Part shown: in pieces, positions 9,485-21,847 of the stretch | Position numbering within the stretch: position 1 is the stretch's first letter | How the letters are laid out: the number at the start of each line of letters is the position of its first letter | From: Bidens hawaiensis | Lineage: Eukaryota > Streptophyta > Magnoliopsida > Asterales > Asteraceae | Assembly: GCA_021521415.1 (NCBI GenBank) | Contig: JAIQDT010003784.1 | Span: 1-64,000 of the forward strand | Direction: 5' to 3' | DNA length: 64,000 nt | Program-made: the position numbers and the translations under genes | Notes under the pieces: model-generated | Seen by the model: the letters and a program-made list of their open reading frames with translations, nothing else | What the model was told of the DNA's origin: nothing | The model's database searches: none

Positions 9485-12400
9485 TGTGACATTCGTGACA
9501 AAACGAGGTATACTATATTCACTACGTAGCAAGTAAACGATAAATCGGTTAATTCGTAGTGCTTAAACGAGTAACCGACCGATACTAATTATGACCCGTA
9601 TAAATACTGAGGGGTTATATACGAGTTATATATATGTTATAGAGGCTAACATTTCGATATTTAGGCCCCAGTACGTTTAAAACTCTTTAAACGAAAAAGG
9701 TTTCGTTTATCGATACGCTATAAGCTTAAACGCAATCGTTAATATCAAAACGAGCATTGTAGCATCCGTTAAACCGAAAAAGATTTATAAAACACTTATA
9801 TGACATGTTCTAAGCAATCCGTGAAAATATTTTGGAATTTTACAACGAGTCAGTACGTTTTTCTTATTTTACAAAACTAGGCTAAAAAACACTCGTTTTC
9901 GCGCTGGTTTTCGCACTCGAACTAGTTTTCTTGCGAAAAACTGAACCCGAACTAAATTTTGGACCAAATTTTACCCGTGGCACGAAAACCGAGGCACCAT
10001 GGGCCCAAAGGAGGCCCAATGGGCCCTTATATCCTTCCGGCCGTTAGAAAGGGAATGGACCACCCTTTTGTTTAGCTTTTTAAATAAGCTAAACCTTGAA
10101 AATATAAGTTATTCCAAACAAACCCTAGAACCCTCTCACCTGTGTTCTTCAAGTTCCAGCCAAGGTTTGAGGTAAACCATCCAATTTTAATTGATTTCAT
10201 ACTTTATTAACATAGTTTAACCATGAAAAATTAATCCTTGATTAGTTTTAAACATGTTTAACCATCCAAAAATCATAAAAATCAAGTAAAATCATGTTTT
10301 GATGTTAAACATGTTTACAAACCAGTAACACATACTTTTTTGGTCAAAAACGCGGATTAGAACATGAATACAACGTTTTTACGGTTAGAAAGTTATGTTT
10401 GAACCCAAAACCGAAACCCTAATTATCAAGGCTGTCACATGGATGATTTATGATTGTTTTGATGTTATATGATATGTAGATACACTGAGTTTGTAACCCG
10501 ATACCCGGAGAGTCGTTTAAGCTAGCAAAACTCATCGAAAACCGACAAGGTAAACCCGTAACACTCGTTTAGGGGCTGTTTAGTATTAGGTTGTGACGTG
10601 CTTGTTGTTAGCTTGTGAAAATTTTCTGGGATATTAGGCATCATATAAATGAGTCCCTGTTCAAATTTGGTAATTTTTCGATAAACGGAGAATATTTGGT
10701 GAATTTATTTCCGTTTTTATGAGCGTTTATTTAGGAAAAATAGCTAAACATATTGAAAAATTATGTAACTTGGTTTTGGAGTTTAATATGTGATGGTAAG
10801 ATCACTGGTAAAGTTTTGGGATCATTGGAAATGCCTAAGTATGGTTTGTGCAATTATGGTTTAACCGAATTTTAACAGCCGAAACACGCACAAAAAGGCA
10901 TTTTGTCAAAAGAGTTAGGTTCTGGAGATTTTGCAGGGGCTATGTAATAACATTGAGGCCATTTTTAAAAATTATCGGATTTTTCGGAGGTCGTTTGATA
11001 TAAATGGGCCATTTATTACACGATTATAACCTATTAAATGAATTTTTATAAATAAATAATTAATCAAAAAATTTCTGAAAATATTTTTATAAAATTCTTC
11101 ATGTCTTAATGTATTTTTACAAAAATTTACATAAATTATATATAAGTACATATTTAGTTATGATTAATCAAAGATTTAAATTATAATTGTTTTAACGAAA
11201 CCGGCAGTTTTGTGTTTAACGGACTGACTGGTATGTCAAAATGTTAAAAGTGGTCAAATATCATATTTTTGAATGATATTGATAAAAACGAACTTCTTAC
11301 GAGAATTCCGGACAATTCGGGTGGATTGTGCGCGTTTTGTATAATCAAACCCGTGTGAAAACGGAAACGAACCCTGCGATCAAACCAGATACCGAAACCT
11401 TAAAATTCTTTCATAAATCAAATCATTTTATCAATCAATATATTTACTTATGTTTATGTGATCTTACCTAATCCCGAGACGCATAAACGATCAACTTGGC
11501 TAGGCTCGGGAAACGGTGAAACTGAGCCAAATCCAGTTTTAATATTTTCATAGTATACAACGTTACAATCTAAGACTATGGTCATGTTCTGGGCCTAACA
11601 GCTATACCCAGATTATCTATACAGCCCGACTTAGCTTGAACACTGTACTAGTATTAACGATACGAAACAGTTTATAGGAATCAGGCTATAAGCGAGGCAC
11701 CTGACTTATTGATACGTAATTTCCGTGCGAACTACGATAAGGTGAGTTTCACGACCCCCACTTTCTAAACTGTTTTACGAACTTTTGGAGTGAAAAGCAT
11801 GTTTACATATACTTATATAATTGAAAACGTGTGATGATTTGGATTATCTAAGTACTAACACTTGACAAGTCCCCACAAACACAAGTGATTAACTTCGTGC
11901 CGGTGACGTGTGGATAGTACTATCGGTTTGACAAACCCAACTGACAAGGCCGGAGGGGTATGCCGGAACATATGTAAACCCAGTTGCACATTGTCATTAT
12001 ATTTTTACATACTACTATGTGGTGTTAGACAAAGTACATATTTGGGGCAAAGTGGCTGTTAAAGGCAAAGGGAGTGCATGGGCAGTGGAGGCCAGGCGTT
12101 ATAGCTCGTTTCAGTTCACTTGTGGCTTAGTATAATACATCATACACATACATATATACATACACACTTTAAACTTTAAGAACTGTGTACTGATTTCGTT
12201 GATACTCGTGAAACTTGAAACTCACCAACTAGACGTAGTTGACCCGTTTTAACATGCTTTTCAGGTAAAGCAAAAGTGGAATGATTTGCTTACATGCTTG
12301 GTGTTAGAAGGAGAGTTGAATAGCTGTGAATAGACGCAGACATATAATATTAAATAAAAGCTCGTAAACCGGTTATGTGTTCTCATCTAGTTTGTAAACA

Positions 12401-12528
12401 TAGTACCAACCCATGTAATATGATGTAAATTAGTTGTTGAATTTCTTTGTAAACAATGTTGTTGATACCAGTGTTATCTGTTGCATTCCCGTATTATGCT
12501 TCCGCAACTACCTAGTCGGGGTGTGACA
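9485..12528 (+). repeat. 5' LTR of Tekay-B
   Basis: Starts TGTGACATTCG and ends GGGGTGTGACA. Contains a leader-like segment (CAAACCCTAGAACCCTCTCACC, about 10119-10140), donor-like TTTGAG/GTAAACC at 10172, ATAAG/GTGAGTTT at 11742 and acceptor-like ATGCTTTTCAG/G at 12264. Its mate is at 18791-21842. Confidence 0.95.
11742..12264 (+). other. Candidate intron inside Tekay-B LTR
   Basis: GATAAG/GTGAGTTTC is a consensus plant donor; CGTTTTAACATGCTTTTCAG/G is a strong acceptor with a pyrimidine tract and a TTTTAAC branch-like site. The distance is 523 nt. The same pair lies in the 3' LTR (about 21048 to 21576). Not proven to be spliced. Confidence 0.45.
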
Positions 12529-12533
12529 GAAGT

Positions 12534-12545
12534 TGGTATCAGAGC
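12534..12545 (+). other. Primer-binding site of Tekay-B
   Basis: TGGTATCAGAGC, complementary to the 3' end of initiator Met-tRNA, 5 nt after the LTR end. Confidence 0.95.
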
Positions 12546-12873
12546 CATTGGTTATAAAGAATTAGGATGTCCCTTAGGATACCCTAAGATAACCTTAGGC
12601 TCGATTAACTCTGGGAATAAAATAATATTAAATAATATACACTGATGATTCTCGTGATGAACGCGAATGGACAAGTGGGTTATGATGGCCGGAACGTAAT
12701 AACGGACTTGTTTGTACGAGGAAATTCGAGAAGAAGTGTATAAAATATAATAATAAATAAATATCTGTGTATATAAACGATTATTTGTGCTTATGTGTAT
12801 AAATACCTGCATGTATTTTACTATGATTAATATAGAAGGATATTATTCTTATTACTAACCGTTGTGCAGGAAT
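12546..12873 (+). other. Tekay-B leader before the extra ORF
   Basis: AT-rich untranslated leader. It ends with ACTAACCGTTGTGCAG/G at 12869, an acceptor-like site with a CTAAC element, five nt before the ATG of the extra ORF. The branch-to-acceptor distance is short, so splicing is uncertain. Confidence 0.6.
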
Positions 12874-13611
12874 ATGTCAAGATCTATTGATCGTTTATCT
12901 AATACCCTACCAACATGGTCTGAGGAGGAGGAGGAGGAGGATCCAGAAGAGGAAACTGGGGAGGAATCAGAGTAAATGGAAGAAGGATCCGATGCGGTAA
13001 TTCCTCACGAGGTACCCTCAGGTCAACCCGACTTATCGGGTTACCGTTGTGACACCTATCCCCCTAGGGAATCCCCTAGGAATGTTGTAGGACAGGGAGC
13101 TACTAGTGCTTATCATTCACCTATTAGAGCACCCAGATCCCCTACTCCACCTGTACAGCATACACCAGTACCCCCACCCACTATTAGAAACCGTCGGACC
13201 GCTCGTATTTCAGTGCGGCCACCTGAGCACACCTCTCCCCCACCTCGATCTACGTATCATAGGGGAGAAACATCACGTGTCCAGGTCACTGAGATACCTA
13301 TTCCTACTTGGGGTTTACCCGCCCCGGTACCCGAGCCACCTCGTCATTCTGATTCAGCATGGTTGGGTTTAGCGACTGATCATCTTTTAGAACAATCACA
13401 TTCGATAAATAACCTAAACCAGCATAGACATGATATGCAAGATCACATGTGGTACATGCAGCAAGAAATCAGAATTGTGCAAAGATCCAGTGCTCACAGC
13501 CACGGGCGTCATGATCGGGCAATGATACTACTAGGAGTATGCTTAGCGGTTAATGCGGCCCTAGTGGCTGCTGTTGTTTGGTTATGGCTCCATGTTGCAA
13601 AGAATGGATAG
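12874..13611 (+). pseudogene. Extra ORF upstream of gag with C-terminal membrane anchor, one in-frame stop
   Basis: From ATG 12874 the frame runs 33 codons, hits TAA at 12973-12975, and continues in the same frame from ATG 12976 for 211 codons. It most likely was one protein of about 245 residues. Visible parts: a short N-terminal segment rich in Glu; a long Pro/Arg/Ser/Thr-rich middle; a His/Gln/Met-rich, possibly helical stretch; and a hydrophobic segment of about 22-25 residues near the end (AMILLGVCLAVNAALVAAVV, then WLWLHV) followed by AKNG. That layout fits a tail-anchored or type II membrane protein. I recognise no family. Position before gag recalls the ORF1 of Ogre-type elements, but I see no sequence link. 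It could be an acquired host fragment or a product made by splicing. Confidence 0.7.
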
Positions 13612-13968
13612 GATATAGTAGTCTAGCCTTATGTATATAGTCTTTTGATATCCCAAGCAACATTTTGTTACAGCGTGTTGGGCTGACTTGGGAGTTGTTT
13701 GTGGTTTAGTACTATTTCAAGCACTGGCCCTTATCGAGTTAAGTCTACATGTCACTTAGTGACAAATTTTGATACGCATATACAAGCGCTGGCCTATACC
13801 AGGTTAAGCCTATGCGCTAATTTTGGATACATATGTACAATGATGATTATAATTAATACAAATGTGTTTTCTTTGGCATAGTTGTGTGTTGTGAAATTGT
13901 AATATCGTAAAGTTGTGCTGGTAATAGTGAAACGATATTGATTATTATATAATTGATTATTTTATAGA
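13612..13968 (+). other. Spacer between extra ORF and gag, with a tandem duplication
   Basis: Contains two diverged copies of a roughly 65-bp unit beginning CAAGCACTGGCC (about 13719) and CAAGCGCTGGCC (about 13784). It ends ATTGATTATTTTATAG/A at 13967, an acceptor-like site one nt before the gag ATG. No ORF supported. Confidence 0.6.
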
Positions 13969-16900
13969 ATGGCCCCGAAGAAAGCAAACCCTTTGTCTGA
14001 GGCGGAAGTGGCCGCAATGATTGCTCGTCAACTACAAGCAGTGATACCAACAATTGTAGCACAAGTCACTGCAGGCATACGTGCTAACAATACTGTTAAT
14101 CAACCTACGAGCACCACCACGGCCACTGTTAATACACCTCCGCCGGACACTAATGTAGCCCCGGGTGTTACTACCCCGGTGAATACTGATAATGTCATAA
14201 ATAATAATAACACTCGCCCAACTATGAATGTCACTGGGAACCCAGAACGTGTTGTGCACCCTGATAATATCCCGAACCCAAACCCTGTACTGGTTGTTAA
14301 CACAACTAATAATGATAGTACTCGGACCAATACCGATAATAACAATAATAATAACCGATAACCCCCATGTCAGGAGTACTCATACAAACAATTTACATCA
14401 TGTAAACCGATTGAGTTTAAGCGTATTGAAGGACCTAGCGGGCTGGTCAAATGGATAGAAAAGACCGAATCAGTAATTAATATCAGTGAGTGTCCACCGA
14501 ACCGCGTGGTCAAATTTGCTACTAGTATGTTTCTAGACCAAGCTCTGATGTGGTGGAACACGGTGGTCCAAATAAGGGGACAAGATGCTATTAATCGTAT
14601 GTCATGGACTGAATTAAAAACCCTCATGCTAGAGCATTTTTGTCCTAAAAGTGAGATTCAGAGGTTGGAACACGAGTTATGGAATCTAGAAATGAAAGGA
14701 GCGGACCATGTGGGATACACGAATCATTTTAACGAACTGTCCCGCTTAGTTCCGTGGTTAATTACACCGGAAGCGAAGCGAATTGAACGTTATATCTGGG
14801 GACTGACCCCTGCTGTGAGAAGTATAGTGAATTCAGTAGCCCACCCGACATTAGAAAGTGCTGTATCTCAAACGGGTGTCGTTACTTTTGATCTGATGAG
14901 AAGTGGAGTGATAAGGATGCCAGGTGAAACAACAAGTTTAAAACGAACTGATTATGGGACAAGAATGCAAGGAAACCCTCAAAACAAACGGGCTCGTCCG
15001 AATACCCGAAGTTATGCCATGACCAGTTCTAATGTAAAAGAAGAGACCTATAAAGGGACGTTACCGAAGTGCAGAAGATGTAACTTTCATCATGTGGGTG
15101 ATTGCAAACCGATCATTTGTCAAAAGTGTGGAAGAACGGGACACTATGCCCCCAACTGTAGAACCCCCACCAACACTGTTAACCGTCCACCGCAATCAAC
15201 TCAACTACCTCGACCTAAACCAACCCGCCCACAACTCAACCAACAAACCCCACCTACCACGAACCTCCGTGCCTGCTATGAATGTGGCAGTACGGAACAC
15301 TTTCGGTGATACTGCCCCAATTTGAACCCGGGTACAGTGAGAAGGCAGAACCAAGCACAAGCGTCAACCTCCAACGCAGCTAGGGGACGCGCGTTTGTAC
15401 TAGGACCGGGTGAAGCGCGTCATGATCCGAATGTGGTGACATGTACATTCTTAGTTTCGGGTCAGTATGCTTCAGTTTTGTTTGATACGGGCGCCGATAG
15501 AAGTTTCGTATCTATTAACTTCTTACCTTTAGAAAATATGCCGGTTAGTGAACTAACAAAACCATATACTATAGAACTCGCTAACGGTATGTCTATACTC
15601 GTTAACCGAATAGTCCAAAACTGTTCCCTCATCCTAAACGACCACCCATTCCTTATTGATTTACTTCCAGTTTCGATGTTATAGTCGGTATGGACTGGCT
15701 ATTTAAGTATAAAGCTGAAATTGTCTGTAAGGATAAGACCGTTTGGATACCTCTTTCGAATGATGAGGCTATGATTGTTCAAGGTGAGAAATCTGGTACG
15801 GTACCGCCTCTCGTATCTCAACTTAAGGCATTGAGATATTTACGCAAAGGTTGTACTTTATACTTGGCAAGTATAACAATTAAGGAACCCGAGGAAAAAC
15901 GAATGGAAGACATCCCAGTGGTACACGAGTATTCAGATGTATTCCCCGATGAGTTACCTGGTTTACCACCGACCCGACAAGTTGAATTCCGTATTGACTT
16001 GATACCAGGAGCAGCACCCATTGCTAAGGCACCTTATCGACTTGCACCTTCTGAAATGCAAGAACTGTCCAACCAGTTACAAGAATTACTGGACAAGGGT
16101 TTTATCCGACCTAGTTACTCACCGTGGGGAGCACCAGTGTTATTTGTAAAGAAGAAAGATGGGAGTTTTCGAATGTGTATTGATTACCGGGAATTGAATA
16201 AAGTTACTATAAAGAATAGATACCCATTACCTCGAATTGATGACTTGTTTGATCAGCTCTAGGGTGCGAAGTATTTTTCAAAAATTGATTTTAGATTTGG
16301 TTATCATCAAGTAAGAATTCAGGAAGAAGACGTACCAAAAACAGCTTTCCGAACTCGGTATGGTCACTATGAATTTTTTGTTATGCCGTTTGGGTTGACA
16401 AATGCACCTGCAGTGTTTATGGACCTCAAGAATCGAGTTTGCAAACCTTACCTTGACAAGTTAGTGATAGTGTTTATCGATGACATTTAGATATATTCGA
16501 GAAGTAAGGAGGAACACGAACAACATTTGCGGGAAATCTTAGAATTAATGAGGCAAGAAAAGTTATAGGCAAAGTTGTCCAATTGTGAATTTTGGCTACA
16601 AGAAGTATAGTTTTTGGGACACATTGTGAACCAACAAGGAATCCAAGTCGACCCCGGTAAAATTGAGGCCATTAAGAATTGGCAAGTGCCTAAGTCACCA
16701 AGAAAAATTCGTCAATTCTTAGGACTAGCCGGGTATTATAGAAGATTCATTGAAAACTTTTCAAGTATTGCCCAACCTCTAACCCTCCTAACTCAAAAAG
16801 TTCGAGCGTATGAATGGGGAGAAGAACAAGAAATGGCCTTCCAAACGTTAAAACAGAAGTTATGTGAGGCTCCAATATTAAGCCTTCCAGATGGAACTGA

Positions 16901-18779
16901 TGAATTGGTGGTATACTGTGACGCATCTCGTAAAGGTTTAGGATGCGTACTGATGCAAAGAAAGAAAGTAATAGCATATGCTTCCCGACAATTAAAAGTA
17001 CATGAAAAGAATTATACGACCCATGATTTGGAATTGGGAGCAGTTATCTTTGCATTGAAGATTTGGAGACATTACTTGTATGGCACCAAATGTACCATCT
17101 ATACTGATCACAAAAGCCTACAACACATATTCGATCGGAAAGAGCTAAACATGAGACAAAGGAGATGGGTAGAACTGTTAAATGATTATGATTGTGAGAT
17201 TAAATACCATCCGGGTAAGGCCAACGTAGTAGCCGATGCTTTAAGCCGAAAAGACAGAGTCAAACCATTAAGGGTACGAGCACTCGGAATGATTGTTCAA
17301 AGTAGCCTAACCGAACAAGTTCGCGTTGCACAAGATGAGGCTTTGAAGGCAGATCAACTAGAAAAAGAAGAACTACATGGGAATGAAAGGAATTTTGAGA
17401 AGAAAATTGATGAAGTATATTATTACAAAAACCGGGTCTGGATTCCAACACTTCATAAACTCCGAAAGTTGATTCTTGATGAAGCACATAAGTCCAAATA
17501 TTCTATTCATCCAGGTACTGATAAGATGTATAAGGACGTTAAAGAATTTTACTGGTGGCCTGGCATGAAAAAGGATATAGCCGTGTATGTAAGTAAATGT
17601 GCAACATGTGCAAGGGTGAAGGCGGAATATCAAAAACCTTCGGGAATGTTACAACAACCCGAAATACCACAATGGAAATGGGAACAAATTACCATGGATT
17701 TTGTGACGCACCTTCCTAAAACCTCTCAATGACACAATGCTATCTGGGTAATTGTTGACCGATTAACCAAATCCGGACACTTTATCCCCATCCGTAACAA
17801 CTACACCACCGAAAAACTCGCTCAAATTTACATCGATGAAATTGTATCCCGACACGGAGTACCTCTTTCGATTATTTCAGATCGAGACAGTCACTTTACT
17901 TCACATTTCTGGCAAGCAGTACATGAAGCTTTGGGAACCCGAATCGATCTAAGTACGGCTTACCATCCCCAAACCGATGGTCAATCCGAACGAACCATCC
18001 AAACCTTAGAAGACTTACTTCGTGCTTGTGTACTGGACTTCAAAGGGAATTGGGATCAACACCTCCCGCTCATTGAATTCTCTTACAATAACAGCTATCA
18101 CAGTAGTATACAAGCAACACCTTATGAAGCTCTATACGGGCGAAAATGTAGATCACCACTATGTTGGACGGAAGTGGGTGATACCCAAATTTCAAGATCA
18201 GATTTAATTCAGGAAACCACCGATAAGATTCATCAGATTAAACAAAAACTGAAAGCTGCCCGTGACTGACAAAAGAGTTATGCTGATGTTCGCAGAAAAC
18301 CGTTATCTTTTGAAATAGGTGATAAGGTGTTCTTAAAAGTATCGCCATGGAAGGGTGTTATAAGATTTGGAAATACTGGTAAACTAGCCCCGAGATACAT
18401 CGGACCTTTTGAGATTATTGCAAAAATTGGTCCCGTAGCTTACCGATTAAAATTACCCTTAGAACTGAGTACTATTCACGACGTGTTTCATGCATCGAAT
18501 CTGAAAAAGTGTTTGACTGATGAAACGACAATAGTACCACTGGAAGATGTTCAGATCAACAAAAAACTCAACTTCGTAGAGGAACCGGTAGAAATTGTGG
18601 ACGGGAAAACCAAACAGTTACGACACAACAAAATTTCATTGGTAAAAGTTCGGTGGAATTCAAAACAAGGACCCGAATATACTTGGGAACGAAAGGATGA
18701 ATTCCGAAAGAAATACCCACATCTGTTCCCTAAAAAGAAAACCGATGAAACATTAAATTTCGAGGAAGAAATTTCTTAA
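13969..18779 (+). pseudogene. Tekay-B gag-pol, decayed
   Basis: Starts MAPKKANPLSEAE, followed by an Asn/Thr-rich region and gag capsid motifs such as MWWNTVVQ. Two CCHC knuckles follow (15118-15159 and 15274-15315, the second containing a stop), then protease DTGAD (15484), RT with FIDD (stop two codons later), RNase H, integrase with SDRD and TDGQSER, and a chromodomain ending KKYPHLFP. In-frame stops are at 14359, 15307, 16260, 16488, 16566, 16608, 17730 and 18267. A small deletion near 15675 shifts the frame before GMDWL. About half of the stops look like C-to-T changes, as expected after cytosine methylation. The frame is otherwise conserved to TAA 18777, so decay is recent. It is only moderately similar to the Tekay-A protein. 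Confidence 0.94.
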
Positions 18780-18790
18780 CGGGGGGAGAA
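18780..18790 (+). other. Polypurine tract of Tekay-B
   Basis: CGGGGGGAGAA immediately before the TG of the 3' LTR and right after the pol stop codon. Confidence 0.92.
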
Positions 18791-21700
18791 TGTGACATTC
18801 GCGACAAAACGACGTATACTATATTCAATACGTAGCAAGTAAACGATAAATCGGTTAATTCGTAGTGCTTAAACGAGTAACCGACCGATACTAATTATGA
18901 CCCGTATACATACTGAGGGGTCATATACGAGTTATATATATGTTATAGAGGCTAACATATCGATATTTAGGCCCCAGTACGTTTAAAACTCTTTAAACGA
19001 AAAAGGTTTCGTTTATCGATACGCTATAAGCTTAAACGCAATCGTTAATATCAAAACAAGGATTGTAGCATCCGTTAAGCCGAAAAAGATTTATAAAACA
19101 CTTATATGACATGTTCTAAGCAATCCGTGAAAATATTTTGGAATTTTACAACGAGTCAGTACGTTTTTCTTATTTTACAAAACTAGGCTGAAAAACACTC
19201 GTTTTCGCGCTGGTTTTCGCACTCGAACTAGTTTTCTTGTGAAAAACCGAACCCGAACTAAGTTTTGGACCGACTTTTACGCGTGGCACGAAAACCGAGG
19301 TACCATTGGGCCAAAAGGAGGCCCAATGGGCCCTTATATCCTTGCGGCCGCTAGAAAGGGAATGGACCCCCCTTTTGTTTAGCTTGTTAAATAAGCTAAA
19401 CCTTGAAAATATAAGTTATTCCAAACAAACCCTAGAACCCTCTCACCTGTGTTCTTCAAGTTCCAGCCAAGGTTTGAGGTAAACCATCCAATTTTAATTG
19501 ATTTCATACTTGATTAAGAGAGTTTAACCATGAAAAATTAATCCTTGATTAGTTTTAAACATGTTTAACCATCCAAAAATCATAAAAATCAAGTAAAATC
19601 ATGTTTTGATGTTAAACATATTTACAAACCAGGAACATATACTTTTTGGGTCAAAAACGCGGATTAGAACATGAATACAACGTTTTTACGGTTAGAAAGT
19701 TCGGTTTGAACCCAAAACCGAAACCCTAATTATCAAGGCTGTCACATGGATGATTTATGCTTGTTTTGATGTTATATGATATGTAGATACACTGAGTTTG
19801 TAACCCGATACCCGGAGAGTCGTTTAAGCTAGCAAAACTCATCGAAAACCGACAAGGTAAACCCGTAACACTCGTTTAGGGGCTGTTTAGTATTTGGTTG
19901 TGACGTGCTTGTTGTTAGCTTGTGAAAATTTTCTGGGACATTAGGGATCATATAAATGAGTCCCTGTTCAAATTTGGTAATTTTTCGATAAACGGAGAAT
20001 ATTTGGTGAATTTATTTCCGTTTATGAGCGTTTATTTGGGAAAAATAGCTAAACATATTGAAAAATTATGAAACTTGGTTTTGGAGTTTAATATGTGATG
20101 GTAAGATCACTGGTAAAGTTTTGGGATCATTGGAAATGGCTAAGTATGGTTTGTGCAATTATGGTGTAACCGAATTTTAACAGCCGAAACACGCACAAAA
20201 AGGCATTTTGTCAAAAGAGTTAGGTTCTGGAGATTTTGCAGGGGCTATGTAATAACATTGAGGCCATTTTTAAAAATTATCAGATTTTTCGGAGGTCGTT
20301 TGATATAAATGGGCCATTTATTACACGATTATAACCTAGTAAATGAATTTTTATTAATAAATAATTAATCATAAAATTTCTGAAAATATTTTTATAAAAT
20401 TCTCCATTTCTTAATGTATTTTTAAAAAAATTTACATAATTTATATATAAGTACATATTTAGTTATGATTAATCAAAGATTTAAATTATAATTGTTTTAA
20501 CGAAACCGGCAGTTTTGTGTTTAACGGACTGACTGGTATGTCAAAATGTCAAAAGTGGTCAAATATCATATTTTTGAATGATATTGATAAAAACGAACTT
20601 TTTACGAGAATTCCGGACAATTCGGGTGGATTGTGCGCGTTTTGTATAATCAAACCCGTGTGAAAACGGAAACGAACCCTGCGATCAAACCAGATACCGA
20701 AACCTTAAAATTCTTTCATAAATCAAATCATTTTATCAATCAATATATTTACTTAAGTTTATGTGATCTTACCTAATCCCGATACGCATAAACGATCAAC
20801 TTGGCTAGGCTCGGGAAACGGTGAAACTGAGCCAAATCCAGTTTTAAATATTTCATAGTATACAACGTCACAATCTAAGACTATGGTCATGTTCTGGGCC
20901 TAACAGCTATACCCAGATTATCTATACAGCCCGACTTAGCTTGAACACTGTACTAGTATTAACGATACGAAACCGTTTATAGGAATCAGGCTATAAGCGA
21001 GGCACCTGACTTGTTGATACGTAATTTCCGTGCGAACTACGATAAGGTGAGTTTCACGACCCCCACTTTCTAAACTGTTTTACGAACTTTTGGGGTGAAA
21101 AACATGTTTATATATACTTATATACTTGAAAACGTGTGATGATGTGGATTATCTAAGTACTAACACTTGACAAGTCCCCACAAACACAAGTGATTAACTT
21201 CGTGCCGGTGACGTGTGGATAGTACTATCGGTTTGACAAACCCAACTGACAGGGCTGGAGGGGTATGCCGGAACATATGTAAACCCAGTTGCACATTGTC
21301 ATTATATTTTTACATACTACCATGTGGTGTTAGACATAGTACATACTTGGGGCAAAGTGGTTGTTAAATGCCAACGAGAGTGCATGGGCAGTGGAGGCCA
21401 TGCGTTATAACTCGTTTCGGTTTCACTTGTGGCTTAGTATAATACATCATACACACATATATATATATACATACACATTGTAAACTTTACGAACTCGTGT
21501 ACTGATTTCGTTGATACTCGTGAAACTTGAAACTCACCAACTAGATGTAGTTGACCCGTTTTAACATGCTTTTCAGGTAAAGCAAAAGTGGAATGATTTG
21601 CTTACATGCTTGGTGTTAGAAGGAGAGTTGAATAGCTGTGAATAGACGCAGACATATAATATTAAATAAAAAGCTCGTAAACCGGTTATGTGATGATCAT

Positions 21701-21842
21701 CTAGTTTGTAAACATAGTACCAACCCATGTAATATGATGTAAATTAGTTGTTGAATTTATTTATAAACAATGTTGTTAATACCAGTGTTATCTGTTACAT
21801 TCCCGTATTACGCTTCCGCAACTACCTAGTCGAGGTGTGACA
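18791..21842 (+). repeat. 3' LTR of Tekay-B
   Basis: Starts TGTGACATTCGCG and ends GAGGTGTGACA. Collinear with 9485-12528 over its whole length, with scattered substitutions and small indels. Confidence 0.95.
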
Positions 21843-21847
21843 TTATT
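21843..21847. other. Target-site duplicate TTATT, right of Tekay-B
   Basis: Exact repeat of 9480-9484. Confidence 0.93.

Larger units (their letters stand above)
9485..21842 (+). mobile_element. Tekay-B: complete, decayed chromovirus with an extra 5' ORF
   Basis: 12.4 kb with two LTRs of about 3.05 kb, TSD TTATT, primer site, an ORF before gag, gag-pol with chromodomain, and polypurine tract. The first 650 bp of the two LTRs differ at about two dozen sites by eye, consistent with insertion one to a few million years ago under usual plant rates (inference). It is inserted in LTR X. Gag-pol is broken by eight in-frame stops and one frameshift, so it cannot move by itself. Confidence 0.95.
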
